This document shows positions 15,421 to 23,724 of a DNA stretch of 64,000 bases, piece by piece (positions within the stretch are counted from its first letter, which is position 1; the number at the start of each line of letters is the position of its first letter). The DNA comes from DASRJW01 sp964567755. Lineage in GTDB: Bacteria; Krumholzibacteriota; Krumholzibacteriia; G020349025. The position numbers and the translations under genes are program-made. The notes under the pieces were generated by a model, which ran no database searches, had not been told where the DNA came from, and worked only from the letters and a program-made list of their open reading frames with translations. The stretch covers positions 3,292 through 67,291 of the forward strand of contig CAZMNW010000029.1 in NCBI GenBank assembly GCA_964567755.1, given 5' to 3'.

Positions 15421-16368
15421 TCAGTGCACGGCGATGTGCGTGCCGGTGCTGCCGGCAAGGGCCGCCGACAGATGCTGTGGGTCGGTGATGATGACCTCGG
15501 CGCCGCCTGTGGCCAGAAAGTCCAAGGCAGCGCGAATCTTGGGCCCCATGCTGCCCGAAGGGAATTCGCCGGCCGCCAGAAGCAGTTCGGCTTCATCGTG
15601 GTTGATCGAACGCAGCGGCGACTGCGTGGGTGTGCCAAAGCCACGCATTACGGTTTCGACGCCGGTCAGCAAGATGAGGCGCGAGGCGTGCAGCTGCGTG
15701 CCGAGCACGGCTGCCGTATGGTCCTTGTCGATGACGGCCTCGACACCGATCCACTCGCCGCCGCGGCGGACGACGGGGATGCCCCCCCCGCCGACGCAGT
15801 TGACGATCACGCCCTCGTGGAGCAAAGCGCGGATGACAGCGATTTCGACGATGCGTTGCGGGCGCGGGCTCGGCACCAAACGCCGCCAACCGCGACCGGC
15901 ATCGTCGCGCAACACCCAGCCCTTGTCGCGCGTCAGGCGCTCGGCCTGCGCCGGCGTATAAAATGGTCCGATGGGCTTCGTCGGCGTGCGAAAGGCGGGA
16001 TCGGTCGGATCCACCTCGACTTGGGTGATCACGGTGGCCACCTCGCGCGACAAGTTGAGCCGCGCCAACTCGTTCTGCAGCGATTGCTGCACCATGTAGC
16101 CGATGCCGCCCTGCGAATCGGCACCGCAGATGTCGAGAGGCATCGGCGGGATCTCGTGCGCCATCGCCTCGTTGCGCAACGCGATGTTGCCGATGATCGG
16201 GCCATTGCCATGCGTGAGAACGACGTGCACCCCGTGCGCGACCTGTGTCGCCACTTGCGCCATGGTGGCGCGTGTCAACGCGCGTTGCTCTTCGATGGTC
16301 CCGGAACGATTCCCAGGGATGATCGAATTGCCTCCCAGCCCCACCACACACAGTTCCCCGGCGCGCAT
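15421..16368 (-). CDS. Carbamate kinase (ArcC/YqeA type)
   Basis: Carbamate kinase converts carbamoyl phosphate and ADP to ATP, CO2 and ammonia in catabolic pathways. The 315-residue product has the full family pattern: V-V-G-L-G-G-N-S-I near the start, H-G-N-G-P-I-I-G-N, L-D-I-C-G-A-D-S-Q-G-G-I-G-Y, V-N-C-V-G-G-G-G-I-P-V, V-I-D-K-D-H-T-A-A and F-P-S-G-S-M-G-P-K-I. ATG 16368 follows the YgeW-like stop by two bases. It is the last gene of the ssnA operon. As in the E. coli yge/yqe region, it would harvest ATP from carbamoyl phosphate released by the upstream carbamoyltransferase. Confidence 0.95.
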   Translation of the reverse strand: MRAGELCVVGLGGNSIIPGNRSGTIEEQRALTRATMAQVATQVAHGVHVVLTHGNGPIIGNIALRNEAMAHEIPPMPLDICGADSQGGIGYMVQQSLQNELARLNLSREVATVITQVEVDPTDPAFRTPTKPIGPFYTPAQAERLTRDKGWVLRDDAGRGWRRLVPSPRPQRIVEIAVIRALLHEGVIVNCVGGGGIPVVRRGGEWIGVEAVIDKDHTAAVLGTQLHASRLILLTGVETVMRGFGTPTQSPLRSINHDEAELLLAAGEFPSGSMGPKIRAALDFLATGGAEVIITDPQHLSAALAGSTGTHIAVH

Positions 16369-16370
16369 CG

Positions 16371-17375
16371 TCAGAACTCCCCGGTCTTGTCGCCCTTCAT
16401 CGTCAGAGCCATGATCGCTTTCTGCACGTGCAGCCGGTTCTCGGCCTCGTCGAACACCACCGAATGCGGCCCGTCGATGACGGCATCCGTGACCTCGTGG
16501 CCGCGGTCTGCCGGCAGGCAATGCATGTATAGACCGTCGCGGTCGACGAGACCCATGCGGCGCTCGTCACAGATCCAGTCCTTGTAGCGGGCCGCCACCG
16601 CCGCGGATTCCTGCAAGTCCGTGGTGTGCATCATGCAGCCCCAGCTCTTGGGGTACACCACGTGCGCGCCTTCGAAGGCAGCGTCCATGTCATGGACGAT
16701 GTCGAAGCGCGCGCCGCTCGCACGCGCGAAGCCGCGCGCCTGCTCCACCAACTCGGGGACCAGGTCGAACTCGGGTGGATGCGCCAGCACCACATCCATG
16801 CCGAAGCGCGGCATGAGCAGGATCAAAGACTGGGGCACTGACATCGGCTTCTGGTAGCTGGGGGCGTACGCCCAGGACACCACGAACTTGCGCCCCCGCA
16901 ACTCGGCCGCCCCGAACTTCTCGCGCACGGTCATCAAATCCGCCGTCGCCTGACACGGGTGGTACAGGTCGCACTGCATGTTGAACACCGGCACCGAGGC
17001 GGACGCCGCCACCTCGCGCAGATAACGGTTCCCCGTCTTCCACAAGCAGTTGCGGATGCCAATCGCATGCCCGTAACGCGACAACACCGCGCCGGTGTCG
17101 AAGGCGGTCTCGCCGTGCGAGATCTGCATCTTGTCGGGAGTGAGGTCGTGCGCATGGCCGCCGAGCTGCGTCATCCCGGCTTCGAAAGAATTGCGGGTGC
17201 GCGTGGACTGCTCGAAAAACAGCATGAACAAGGTGAGATTCTGCAACCAGGGGGTCGGGATTCCACGCCGGAACTGGGTCTTGAGTTCGCCCGCGGTCTG
17301 GAACATGCGTTCGAGCTCGTCGAGACTCCATTCGGCATCGGTGACAAAATCGCGTCCGCGCAAGCCGTCGTCCAT
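16371..17375 (-). CDS. ygeW: YgeW-type knotted carbamoyltransferase
   Basis: YgeW is a knotted member of the aspartate/ornithine carbamoyltransferase superfamily, found in purine-degradation gene clusters. The 334-residue product has the carbamoyl-phosphate motif in F-E-Q-S-T-R-T-R-N-S-F, H-G-E-T-A-F-D-T-G-A, the Q-C-D-L-Y-H-P-C-Q-A-T-A-D-L region, W-A-Y-A-P-S-Y-Q-K-P-M-S-V-P-Q-S, Y-P-K-S-W-G and M-H-C-L-P-A-D-R. The W-A-Y-A-P-S-Y and Y-P-K-S-W motifs point to YgeW rather than OTC. ATG 17375 is preferred over ATG 17402 because GAGGAGG lies 8 nt upstream. It probably acts in the catabolic direction, passing carbamoyl phosphate to the carbamate kinase. Confidence 0.9.
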   Translation of the reverse strand: MDDGLRGRDFVTDAEWSLDELERMFQTAGELKTQFRRGIPTPWLQNLTLFMLFFEQSTRTRNSFEAGMTQLGGHAHDLTPDKMQISHGETAFDTGAVLSRYGHAIGIRNCLWKTGNRYLREVAASASVPVFNMQCDLYHPCQATADLMTVREKFGAAELRGRKFVVSWAYAPSYQKPMSVPQSLILLMPRFGMDVVLAHPPEFDLVPELVEQARGFARASGARFDIVHDMDAAFEGAHVVYPKSWGCMMHTTDLQESAAVAARYKDWICDERRMGLVDRDGLYMHCLPADRGHEVTDAVIDGPHSVVFDEAENRLHVQKAIMALTMKGDKTGEF

Positions 17376-17457
17376 TCGACTTTCCTCCTCATCCCGGGAC
17401 ATGCTCCGTCTTCGCCGTGACCAAGGTCAGGAGTGCACGACCTGTCGGAAAGATCCT

Positions 17458-19800
17458 TCACGCGCGCTGCCGTTGCAAGCCATTGCTGCTGCGACGCCGG
17501 TGGACTCGGCCGCGCCGCCGCACGATCACCGGGGCTGCCTTGCTGGATTCCGCGCGCAAGCGGGTACGAACGGCCTGTAACACGCCACCGCCGACGGCGC
17601 GCGCCTTGTCCGAGATGCGATGGACGACGGGTGGCCGCGCTCGAGAATCGATGTCCCCCACTTTTTGACCGGCGCGGACCCGTTCCCCGTCGCGCAGCAG
17701 GCCGCGGACCATGCCTGAAAGCGCGGCGCGCACAGGACGCCGCCCGACACGCGCGACGATGTCTCCAACCTCGAGGTGCGCACCGATCTCGAGATGGGTA
17801 TGCCACACTCCGCTGCACGGAGCACGCAGCACGCGACGAATCGTTTCGCCGCCGATTTCTCCCGGAACACCGGTGTCGGAAGCGGCCGCGCCACTCCAGA
17901 GCACCTGCCCGAGCGTCGGGCCGCGCAGCGTTTCCACCACGGCATCGCAATCGCGGCCCACCCGGTGCCCCGGCCCGAGCGCGACACGAAAGCAATGGGC
18001 CGGGAGTGCGCGCAGGGGGCGCTTGGTCATGCGCGCGTCGACCACGACATCTGGACGGAGCCGCGCCAGCACTTGCTGCAGCGGCTCGACGAACAGCGGC
18101 ACCACACGAACGCCCGCGTCAGGCGCTGGCCAACCAGAGCCCACGAGCGATGCAAGCGCGGTCCGACGACACACCACACCCTCGACGGTCACCTGACCGC
18201 TCTGCGCGGCCTCGGCGAATGCGACGCGGCGTCGAATGGCCAACGGGTGCCGGCGCTCGACGATCGCGACCGCGAAACCCGCGCGCACCAGGGCATGTGC
18301 GGCGCCAGTCCCGAGATCGCCGCAGCCGATGAACAACACCGTGATCCGAGGCTGCGTCCCCAGACGGCGCGGGCCGTGCGCCACCGACGCGAGCGCGTTC
18401 AATCCGGCGAGATCGACGGGCCGATCGACGTCGACGAGATCGTCACCGGGTTCGCACTCGAGATCGAACACGCGCGATCGGTGCCTCTGCAGCACCGTCT
18501 TGCCGCCCATCGCATCGGGGACTCGCATCAGCTCGTCTCGCAGATCGGCCGGAAAAAAGACGGGGTTGCGTGGGACGCCGCGCACCATCGGTCGCACGAT
18601 GCAGTGGCGCAGCGTCGCACCCATTGTGGCGATGCGGCGCAGAGTGGCGACGCGGATCGCCGGCATGTCCGCATGCGCGAAGACCATCGCCATGCCCGGC
18701 GGCACGGCCCGAGCGCCCAGGCGCACCGAGCTGCCGAGCCCACGTGCCGGAGCCGGGTTGCGCACGAAGCGCAGTCGCAAGTCGGCCCCGCGCAGCGCCG
18801 TGCGGATGACCGGAGCGATGCCGCCGTCGTCGCGACTCGTGACCACGACGATCGCGGCGAAGCCCGCGTCGCGCAGACGTCGCGCCGCATGGGCGACGAG
18901 TGGCTGCCCGCGCCACCGCGCCAGCAATTTTCCCCCGTCCCTCCGGCCGAAGCGGCGACTCAATCCCGCGGCCAGCAACACGCCGCAGACCCCCGGCAAG
19001 GGTGGAGACACCGAGCGGCTGCCGCGGCCTGCGTTCCAAAACACGCAGTCTCCGCTCATGACATCGGCGGTCGCCACCACACGCAGCCCGACGCTGGCGT
19101 CGAGCCACGCAGGATTGCGCTGCTGCACGACACGCATACAGAACTCGACGAGCCCTTGCAGCACGGGTGCCGCCACGGTGTTCGCCCCCGTGAACAGAAC
19201 ACTCACCGCCGCCCGCGGCGGCATGCGCTCGAGGTACGTCCTCAGCATGTATTTCACATCACGCAGATGCACTGCGCCGGCAGATTCGCGCGGCCGATGG
19301 GCGACACGCGCAGCCGGTTGCCCGAGCGCCGCGAGACCGACGACGAGGACCGCACGTTGCAATGGTGCGGGCGGCCACGCGGGTTCATGTGGCGCCGGAA
19401 GTTTGACCAGACGCCGCCGTGCACCATCGGCCTCGACGAGAAGGAGCGACCGGGGGGATGCCTGGATGAAGCGCTGCAACCACGCGAGCGTTGGCCCTTG
19501 CAGGCGCGCGCCAGCGCCGATCGCGAGCGTGAGTGGCCGCGCGCGCAGCAGCTCCGGGGTCGTGCGCGCGAGCGTCGACGCATTCGCGAACACGGCGAGC
19601 AAGCCATGGCCGAACCCGCTGCGATCGAGATGCGTGGTCGTGGTCGCGAGCGCCGTCGGGCGTTCATGCAGCAAGCGGGCGATGGCTGCGGTCTTGCCAC
19701 CGGCCCCGACGAAGGCGTGGATGCCATGTCGTCCCACGCCGAGCGCGCGTGCCAAGGAGCGTGTGCGCCGGGCGCTTGGATGCGCGGGACGTCGCGCCAC
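17458..19800 (-). CDS. Triple fusion YqeC - MocA - YqeB (selenium-dependent molybdenum hydroxylase maturation)
   Basis: The 780-residue protein joins three proteins normally separate. Residues ~25-250 match YqeC, with V-G-A-G-G-K-T-A-A-I and L-V-E-A-D-G-A. Residues ~272-470 match MocA-type nucleotidyltransferases, with L-A-A-G-L-S-R-R-F-G, N-P-A-P-A-R-G-L-G-S-S, H-A-D-M-P and V-P-R-N-P-V-F-F-P. Residues ~485-745 match YqeB/EF2563, with V-L-F-I-G-C-G-D-L-G-T-G-A and a basic tail. These genes accompany selenium-dependent molybdenum hydroxylases, so the fusion implies such an enzyme elsewhere in the genome. Start GTG 19800 directly abuts the aminotransferase stop; its ribosome-binding site is weak. 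There is no internal stop or frameshift. Confidence 0.88.
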   Translation of the reverse strand: MARRPAHPSARRTRSLARALGVGRHGIHAFVGAGGKTAAIARLLHERPTALATTTTHLDRSGFGHGLLAVFANASTLARTTPELLRARPLTLAIGAGARLQGPTLAWLQRFIQASPRSLLLVEADGARRRLVKLPAPHEPAWPPAPLQRAVLVVGLAALGQPAARVAHRPRESAGAVHLRDVKYMLRTYLERMPPRAAVSVLFTGANTVAAPVLQGLVEFCMRVVQQRNPAWLDASVGLRVVATADVMSGDCVFWNAGRGSRSVSPPLPGVCGVLLAAGLSRRFGRRDGGKLLARWRGQPLVAHAARRLRDAGFAAIVVVTSRDDGGIAPVIRTALRGADLRLRFVRNPAPARGLGSSVRLGARAVPPGMAMVFAHADMPAIRVATLRRIATMGATLRHCIVRPMVRGVPRNPVFFPADLRDELMRVPDAMGGKTVLQRHRSRVFDLECEPGDDLVDVDRPVDLAGLNALASVAHGPRRLGTQPRITVLFIGCGDLGTGAAHALVRAGFAVAIVERRHPLAIRRRVAFAEAAQSGQVTVEGVVCRRTALASLVGSGWPAPDAGVRVVPLFVEPLQQVLARLRPDVVVDARMTKRPLRALPAHCFRVALGPGHRVGRDCDAVVETLRGPTLGQVLWSGAAASDTGVPGEIGGETIRRVLRAPCSGVWHTHLEIGAHLEVGDIVARVGRRPVRAALSGMVRGLLRDGERVRAGQKVGDIDSRARPPVVHRISDKARAVGGGVLQAVRTRLRAESSKAAPVIVRRRGRVHRRRSSNGLQRQRA

Positions 19801-20967
19801 TCACAACTTCCCGACCGCGGCCGCGATGCGCCGCAGCGCTTCACGAATGTTGTCCTGCGAATTGGCGTACGAGAGCCGCAGGTAGCCTTCGCCGTAAGTG
19901 CCGAAAGCCGTGCCAGCGAGTGTCGCAACGCCGGCTTCCTGTAAGAGCAGCGTCGATAGCGCGGCGGAAGTCTTCCCCGTGCCCGTGATGTTCGGGAACA
20001 CATAGAACGCACCCTTCGGGCGCTGGCACCGAATGCCCGCAATGGCGTTCAATCCGTCGACGATCAGATCGCGTCGCTTATGAAACTCCGCCACCATGGC
20101 CGTCACTGCGTCTTGCGGTCCACGCACGGCGGCCATGCCAGCCATCTGCGTGAAGCTCGCGGTGCAGCTGTTGCAGTTGGTCATGAACTTGGAAATCATG
20201 TCGGCGAGAGGTTTCGGCGCCACCGCGAATCCCAAGCGCCATCCCGTCATGGCATACGTCTTCGAGTGACCGTCCAGCAGCAGGGTGCGTTCTCGCATCC
20301 CGGGCACCGCCAAGATCGAATGATGCTCGCCTTCATAGAGGATGCGGGCGTAGATCTCGTCGGACAACACCCAGAACTCGTGCTTCTGCGCCAGCTCCGC
20401 CACACGTTCGATGTCGGCGCGCGGGATCACCCCGCCCGTCGGATTTGCCGGCGTATTCAGAATCAGCATCTTGGTGCGAGGCGTGATGCAAGATTCCAGC
20501 TCATCCACGTCCAGGCCGAAGTCGCGAGACTCGGTAAGCTGCAGCGGCACGGGTTTGGCTTCGAGATAGCGAATCACGGATTCGTAGATCGGGAATCCCG
20601 GGTTCGGAACCAGCACCTCGTCGCCGGGATCGAGGAGCGCCATCATGCCGAAAAACATCACCGGCTTGCCGCCGGGGGTGATCACCACTTCCTCGGGTCC
20701 GATGTCGAGGCCACGCATGCCGCCGGCGTAGGTGGCGATGGCGGCGCGGACCTCCGGCAGGCCCGCCGACGGTCCGTAGTGCGTGAAGCCGTCGCGCAAT
20801 GCCTTGACACCCGCATCGACGATGTGGGCCGGCGTATCGAAATCGGGTTCGCCGATTTCAAGATGGATCACATGGCGCCCTTCCGCCTCCAGGGCACGCG
20901 CGCGAGCCAGGACCTCGAACGCTGTTTCCGTTCCGAGACGCACCGTCGCCTTGGCAAACGTTCGCAT
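19801..20967 (-). CDS. Class I/II PLP-dependent aminotransferase (AspC/AlaT-like)
   Basis: Fold-type I aminotransferase of 388 residues, normal length. Visible are the N-terminal I-H-L-E-I-G-E-P-D-F-D, T-H-Y-G-P-S-A-G, the N-T-P-A-N-P-T-G-G substrate/PLP loop, L-S-D-E-I-Y-A-R, the PLP lysine in D-G-H-S-K-T-Y-A-M-T-G-W-R-L-G, and the C-terminal arginine in Y-L-R-L-S-Y. Specificity cannot be read from sequence; aspartate, alanine or a diamino acid are possible. The ATG has GGAGGGG upstream. It lies between the threonine-synthase-like gene (39 nt) and the fusion gene (no gap), so it probably handles an amino-acid product of the same pathway. Confidence 0.9.
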   Translation of the reverse strand: MRTFAKATVRLGTETAFEVLARARALEAEGRHVIHLEIGEPDFDTPAHIVDAGVKALRDGFTHYGPSAGLPEVRAAIATYAGGMRGLDIGPEEVVITPGGKPVMFFGMMALLDPGDEVLVPNPGFPIYESVIRYLEAKPVPLQLTESRDFGLDVDELESCITPRTKMLILNTPANPTGGVIPRADIERVAELAQKHEFWVLSDEIYARILYEGEHHSILAVPGMRERTLLLDGHSKTYAMTGWRLGFAVAPKPLADMISKFMTNCNSCTASFTQMAGMAAVRGPQDAVTAMVAEFHKRRDLIVDGLNAIAGIRCQRPKGAFYVFPNITGTGKTSAALSTLLLQEAGVATLAGTAFGTYGEGYLRLSYANSQDNIREALRRIAAAVGKL

Positions 20968-21006
20968 GTTTTCCCCTCCGGCATTCGCCGCGGACTCGGC
21001 CGTCCG

Positions 21007-22254
21007 TCAGGCGAGTTGCAAGTGCACACGCAGGTCCTCCATGCGAGGACCGACCTGTGTGGCGTGGCCGGCGGCGCTCTGCGCCCCGTCCACGTCCTTG
21101 AGACCATTCCCGGTGACCAACACGACGATGCGCTCGTTGGCATCGACGAGCTGCCGCGACCGCGCCGCCAGCAATCCGGCAAAGCTGGCGACGCCCGCAG
21201 GTTCGCCAAAGATACCGGCATGCCGCGACAAGCAGCGCTGCGCCTCGCGAATCGCCTCGTCGTCGACACTGAGGAAGCTGCCGTGCGAGGCGCGCACCGC
21301 TTCCAGCGCCTTCAAGGCGTTGCGCGGCTTGCCGACGTTGATGCTGTCGGCATACGAAGTGGCGCGCATCACCTTGAGCGGTGCCCCCGATTCGAAGGCG
21401 CGCACCAGTGGATCGGCGCCGGCCGCTTGCACGCCGACCAGACGCGGCAAGCGCTCGCTGAGCCCGAGGGCGCGGAACTGCTGGAAGCCCTTGTAGAGAC
21501 TGCCGAGAATGCAGCCATCCCCGACGGCGACGACGCAGACATCGGGAGGATCGAAGGCGAGTTCCTCGGCGATCTCGAAGGCGGCGGTCTTCTTGCCCTC
21601 GACGAGGAAGGGATTCACCGCCGCGTTGCGGTTGTACCAACCTTGTTCTGCGATGGCTTGGGCGCAGAGATCGTAGGTCTGGTCGTAATCGCCGTCGACG
21701 CAGAACACGCGTGCCCCGAACAGCAACAGCTGGGTGATCTTCGCTTCCGGCGCCTGGCGCGGCACGAACACCACCGTTTCGAGCCCGAGCGAGGCGCCGA
21801 TGCCGGCGAAGGACGACGCGGCATTCCCCGTCGACGCGCAGGCTCCGATCCGGCTTCCGGCATCGAGCGCGGCGCCAACGCCAATGGCGCTCGCACGGTC
21901 TTTGTAGCTGCCGGTGGGATTTTGACCATCGTCCTTGACGTAGAGCGATGCGAAGCCGAATGCGCGGCGCAAGGAGCGGACCTCGTAGAGCGGCGTGCAC
22001 CCGACGCGCAGCGGCGTTCGATGCGCCGGCTCTTCGACCGGCAGCAATTCGTGATAACGCCAGATGTCGTGCCATTTTCGTGCGGCCAGAGACGCGCGCG
22101 TCACCACGCGCGCCAGACGTGCATCGTCCCAGAGCACGTCGAGAATGCCGCCGCAGTCGGGGCATCGATACGGCTGTGGGTCGTAGGCATGCTCGCGCTC
22201 GCAGCTCATGCAGCGCGTGCCCCGGATGCGCTCGGACTTGGGAATCGCCTGCAT
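21007..22254 (-). CDS. Threonine-synthase-like fold-type II PLP enzyme with N-terminal zinc ribbon
   Basis: The 415-residue product has a zinc ribbon (C15, C18, C31, C34), as in ThrC of many bacteria and archaea. The fold-type II PLP domain has the lysine at about K118 in N-P-T-G-S-Y-K-D-R-A, A-S-T-G-N-A-A-S-S-F, and the PLP phosphate loop V-A-V-G-D-G-C. It could be a true threonine synthase. However, in yge-type purine clusters this place belongs to YgeX, a fold-type II diaminopropionate ammonia-lyase, and no homoserine kinase is nearby, so a lyase role in the pathway is equally plausible. The start overlaps the ssnA stop as TGATG, with GGAGG upstream. Confidence 0.82.
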   Translation of the reverse strand: MQAIPKSERIRGTRCMSCEREHAYDPQPYRCPDCGGILDVLWDDARLARVVTRASLAARKWHDIWRYHELLPVEEPAHRTPLRVGCTPLYEVRSLRRAFGFASLYVKDDGQNPTGSYKDRASAIGVGAALDAGSRIGACASTGNAASSFAGIGASLGLETVVFVPRQAPEAKITQLLLFGARVFCVDGDYDQTYDLCAQAIAEQGWYNRNAAVNPFLVEGKKTAAFEIAEELAFDPPDVCVVAVGDGCILGSLYKGFQQFRALGLSERLPRLVGVQAAGADPLVRAFESGAPLKVMRATSYADSINVGKPRNALKALEAVRASHGSFLSVDDEAIREAQRCLSRHAGIFGEPAGVASFAGLLAARSRQLVDANERIVVLVTGNGLKDVDGAQSAAGHATQVGPRMEDLRVHLQLA

Positions 22255-23609
22255 CACGCCTCCGGGATCACGACCGTGTGCCAGCTCGGCGCTGCACGCC
22301 GAAAACGCTCCCACAATCTCGCCGCATGCTCACGACACTGTGCGGCAAGCTCTCCCTCGTCGATGCGCGTGCTGTGCCCCTCGTCGAGGACGCGCTCACC
22401 GCCCACGAAGACAGCGCGCACCTGGGTCTCGATGTCGCCGAACAACAGATGGGCCCAAGCGTTCTCGCGCCGCATCGGTGTCGGTGGCACATAACGCGTC
22501 ACCACGACATCGGCGGGGGCTCCAGGCAGCAAGCGTCCGAGCAGCGGCAAATACCCGGAGGCGAGGCTCGGATTCGCTTGCAGGGCGCATTCGGCTATCC
22601 CATCCCCATCGCCGAGACGAGGATGCTGGCGCTGCGCCAGAGTCGCGACGCGCGCCTCGGCGAGAATGCCCGCGCCGTACGCATCGGTCCCCAGCGCAAC
22701 TTGTACGCCAGCATGCATCATGGCGCCGAGGTCGGCGCGGCCGACGCCGTTGTTCATGTTCGATCTCGGGTTGTGCGCGATCACAACCCCATGCGATGCG
22801 AGGGCACGCAGTTCCGCGACCCCGAGATGCACCGCGTGCGCTGCGATCGCCCCGGGCGCCAGCAAACCAAAGCGCTCGAGCCGGGACACGACCCCCGTGC
22901 CATGAGCGGCGCCTTCGACGTGGTCCACTTCGGCCTCGGCCACGTGGACGTGCACCGCCAGCCCATGCTGCTGCACCAGCTCGGCAGCTTGCTCCAAGGT
23001 CGCGTCCGAAAGGGTGAACGAAGCATGCAGGCCGAGCATGGACCCGAGCCGCGAGGGCAGATGCACGCCAGCGCTGGCATGGCGCAGGTTCTCCCGCAGA
23101 GCCGCCTGCGCCGCGTCGGGCCCGGCGCGATCGGAGACTTCGTAGCACACGACGCCGCGCGCACCCACCGTTTCCAGACCCGAAGCGACGCGTTCGAGCG
23201 CACCATCGATGCAGCCGAAGCTCGCGTGGTGATCGAACAACGTGGTGACGCCGAGCCGCAAACTCAGGAGCCCCGTGAGCATCGCTGAGATCTCGACGTC
23301 ATCGGGCTCGAGACACGCATCGAATCGCCACCACAGATCGCGCAACAAGGCGGCAAAGCTCTCGGCGCCGGCCGGTGCGTCGAGGCCGCGCACGAGAGCG
23401 CTGTAGCAGTGCGTGTGCGCGTTGATCATTCCCGGCAGCACCAGAGCGCCTCCGGCGTCCAGCCGTTCGGCATGCAGTAGAGTGGCGTCGGGGTCGTCGA
23501 GGATGGCGGCGACGATGCCGTCTTCGAGCAGGAGGCTCGCCGATTCGAAAAACTCCGCCCCCGGGTGCAGAGTGAGAAGCCTCGCGTTGGCGATCACGGT
23601 GCGTGACAC
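22254..23609 (-). CDS. ssnA: SsnA-type aminohydrolase (amidohydrolase superfamily)
   Basis: SsnA belongs to the amidohydrolase superfamily near guanine deaminase and chlorohydrolases, and is a marker of anaerobic purine-degradation clusters. The 451-residue product shows the metal-binding N-A-H-T-H-C, D-H-H-A-S-F, H-V-H-V-A-E-A, H-A-V-H-L and L-G-T-D-A-Y-G. The SsnA-like I-A-H-N-P-R-S-N-M-N-N-G-V-G-R-A follows. The substrate is probably a purine-derived ring or ureido compound; this is family inference. Start GTG 23609 has GAGGTG upstream and lies ~20 nt after the predicted transcription start of the promoter at 23636-23664. It heads the operon running to carbamate kinase. Confidence 0.9.
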   Translation of the reverse strand: MSRTVIANARLLTLHPGAEFFESASLLLEDGIVAAILDDPDATLLHAERLDAGGALVLPGMINAHTHCYSALVRGLDAPAGAESFAALLRDLWWRFDACLEPDDVEISAMLTGLLSLRLGVTTLFDHHASFGCIDGALERVASGLETVGARGVVCYEVSDRAGPDAAQAALRENLRHASAGVHLPSRLGSMLGLHASFTLSDATLEQAAELVQQHGLAVHVHVAEAEVDHVEGAAHGTGVVSRLERFGLLAPGAIAAHAVHLGVAELRALASHGVVIAHNPRSNMNNGVGRADLGAMMHAGVQVALGTDAYGAGILAEARVATLAQRQHPRLGDGDGIAECALQANPSLASGYLPLLGRLLPGAPADVVVTRYVPPTPMRRENAWAHLLFGDIETQVRAVFVGGERVLDEGHSTRIDEGELAAQCREHAARLWERFRRAAPSWHTVVIPEA

Positions 23610-23635
23610 GGGGCACCTCGGGTGCTTGCCTCCGG

Positions 23636-23664
23636 AAGCTAGCGGAATCGCATGATGGCGTCAA
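23636..23664 (-). promoter_or_regulatory. Promoter of the ssnA operon
   Basis: On the minus strand TTGACG (23664-23659) and TAGCTT (23641-23636) are separated by 17 bp. The predicted start near 23629 leaves a ~20 nt leader before GTG 23609. The same -10, TAGCTT, is used by the tRNA-Asp promoter at 61828. Confidence 0.7.
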
Positions 23665-23724
23665 ACAAGGGGTTGGCCGCGATGCGAAAATACGAACGAG
23701 CGGCGCCCCGCGTCGGGCCACCCG

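Noticed and set aside
14761..15961. Plus-strand frames encoding the repeated peptide M-S-V-N-R-D-P-P-V
   Set aside because: Repeat units of 35 and 36 bp shift the frame, there is no plausible start signal, and the distal part is antisense to carbamate kinase.
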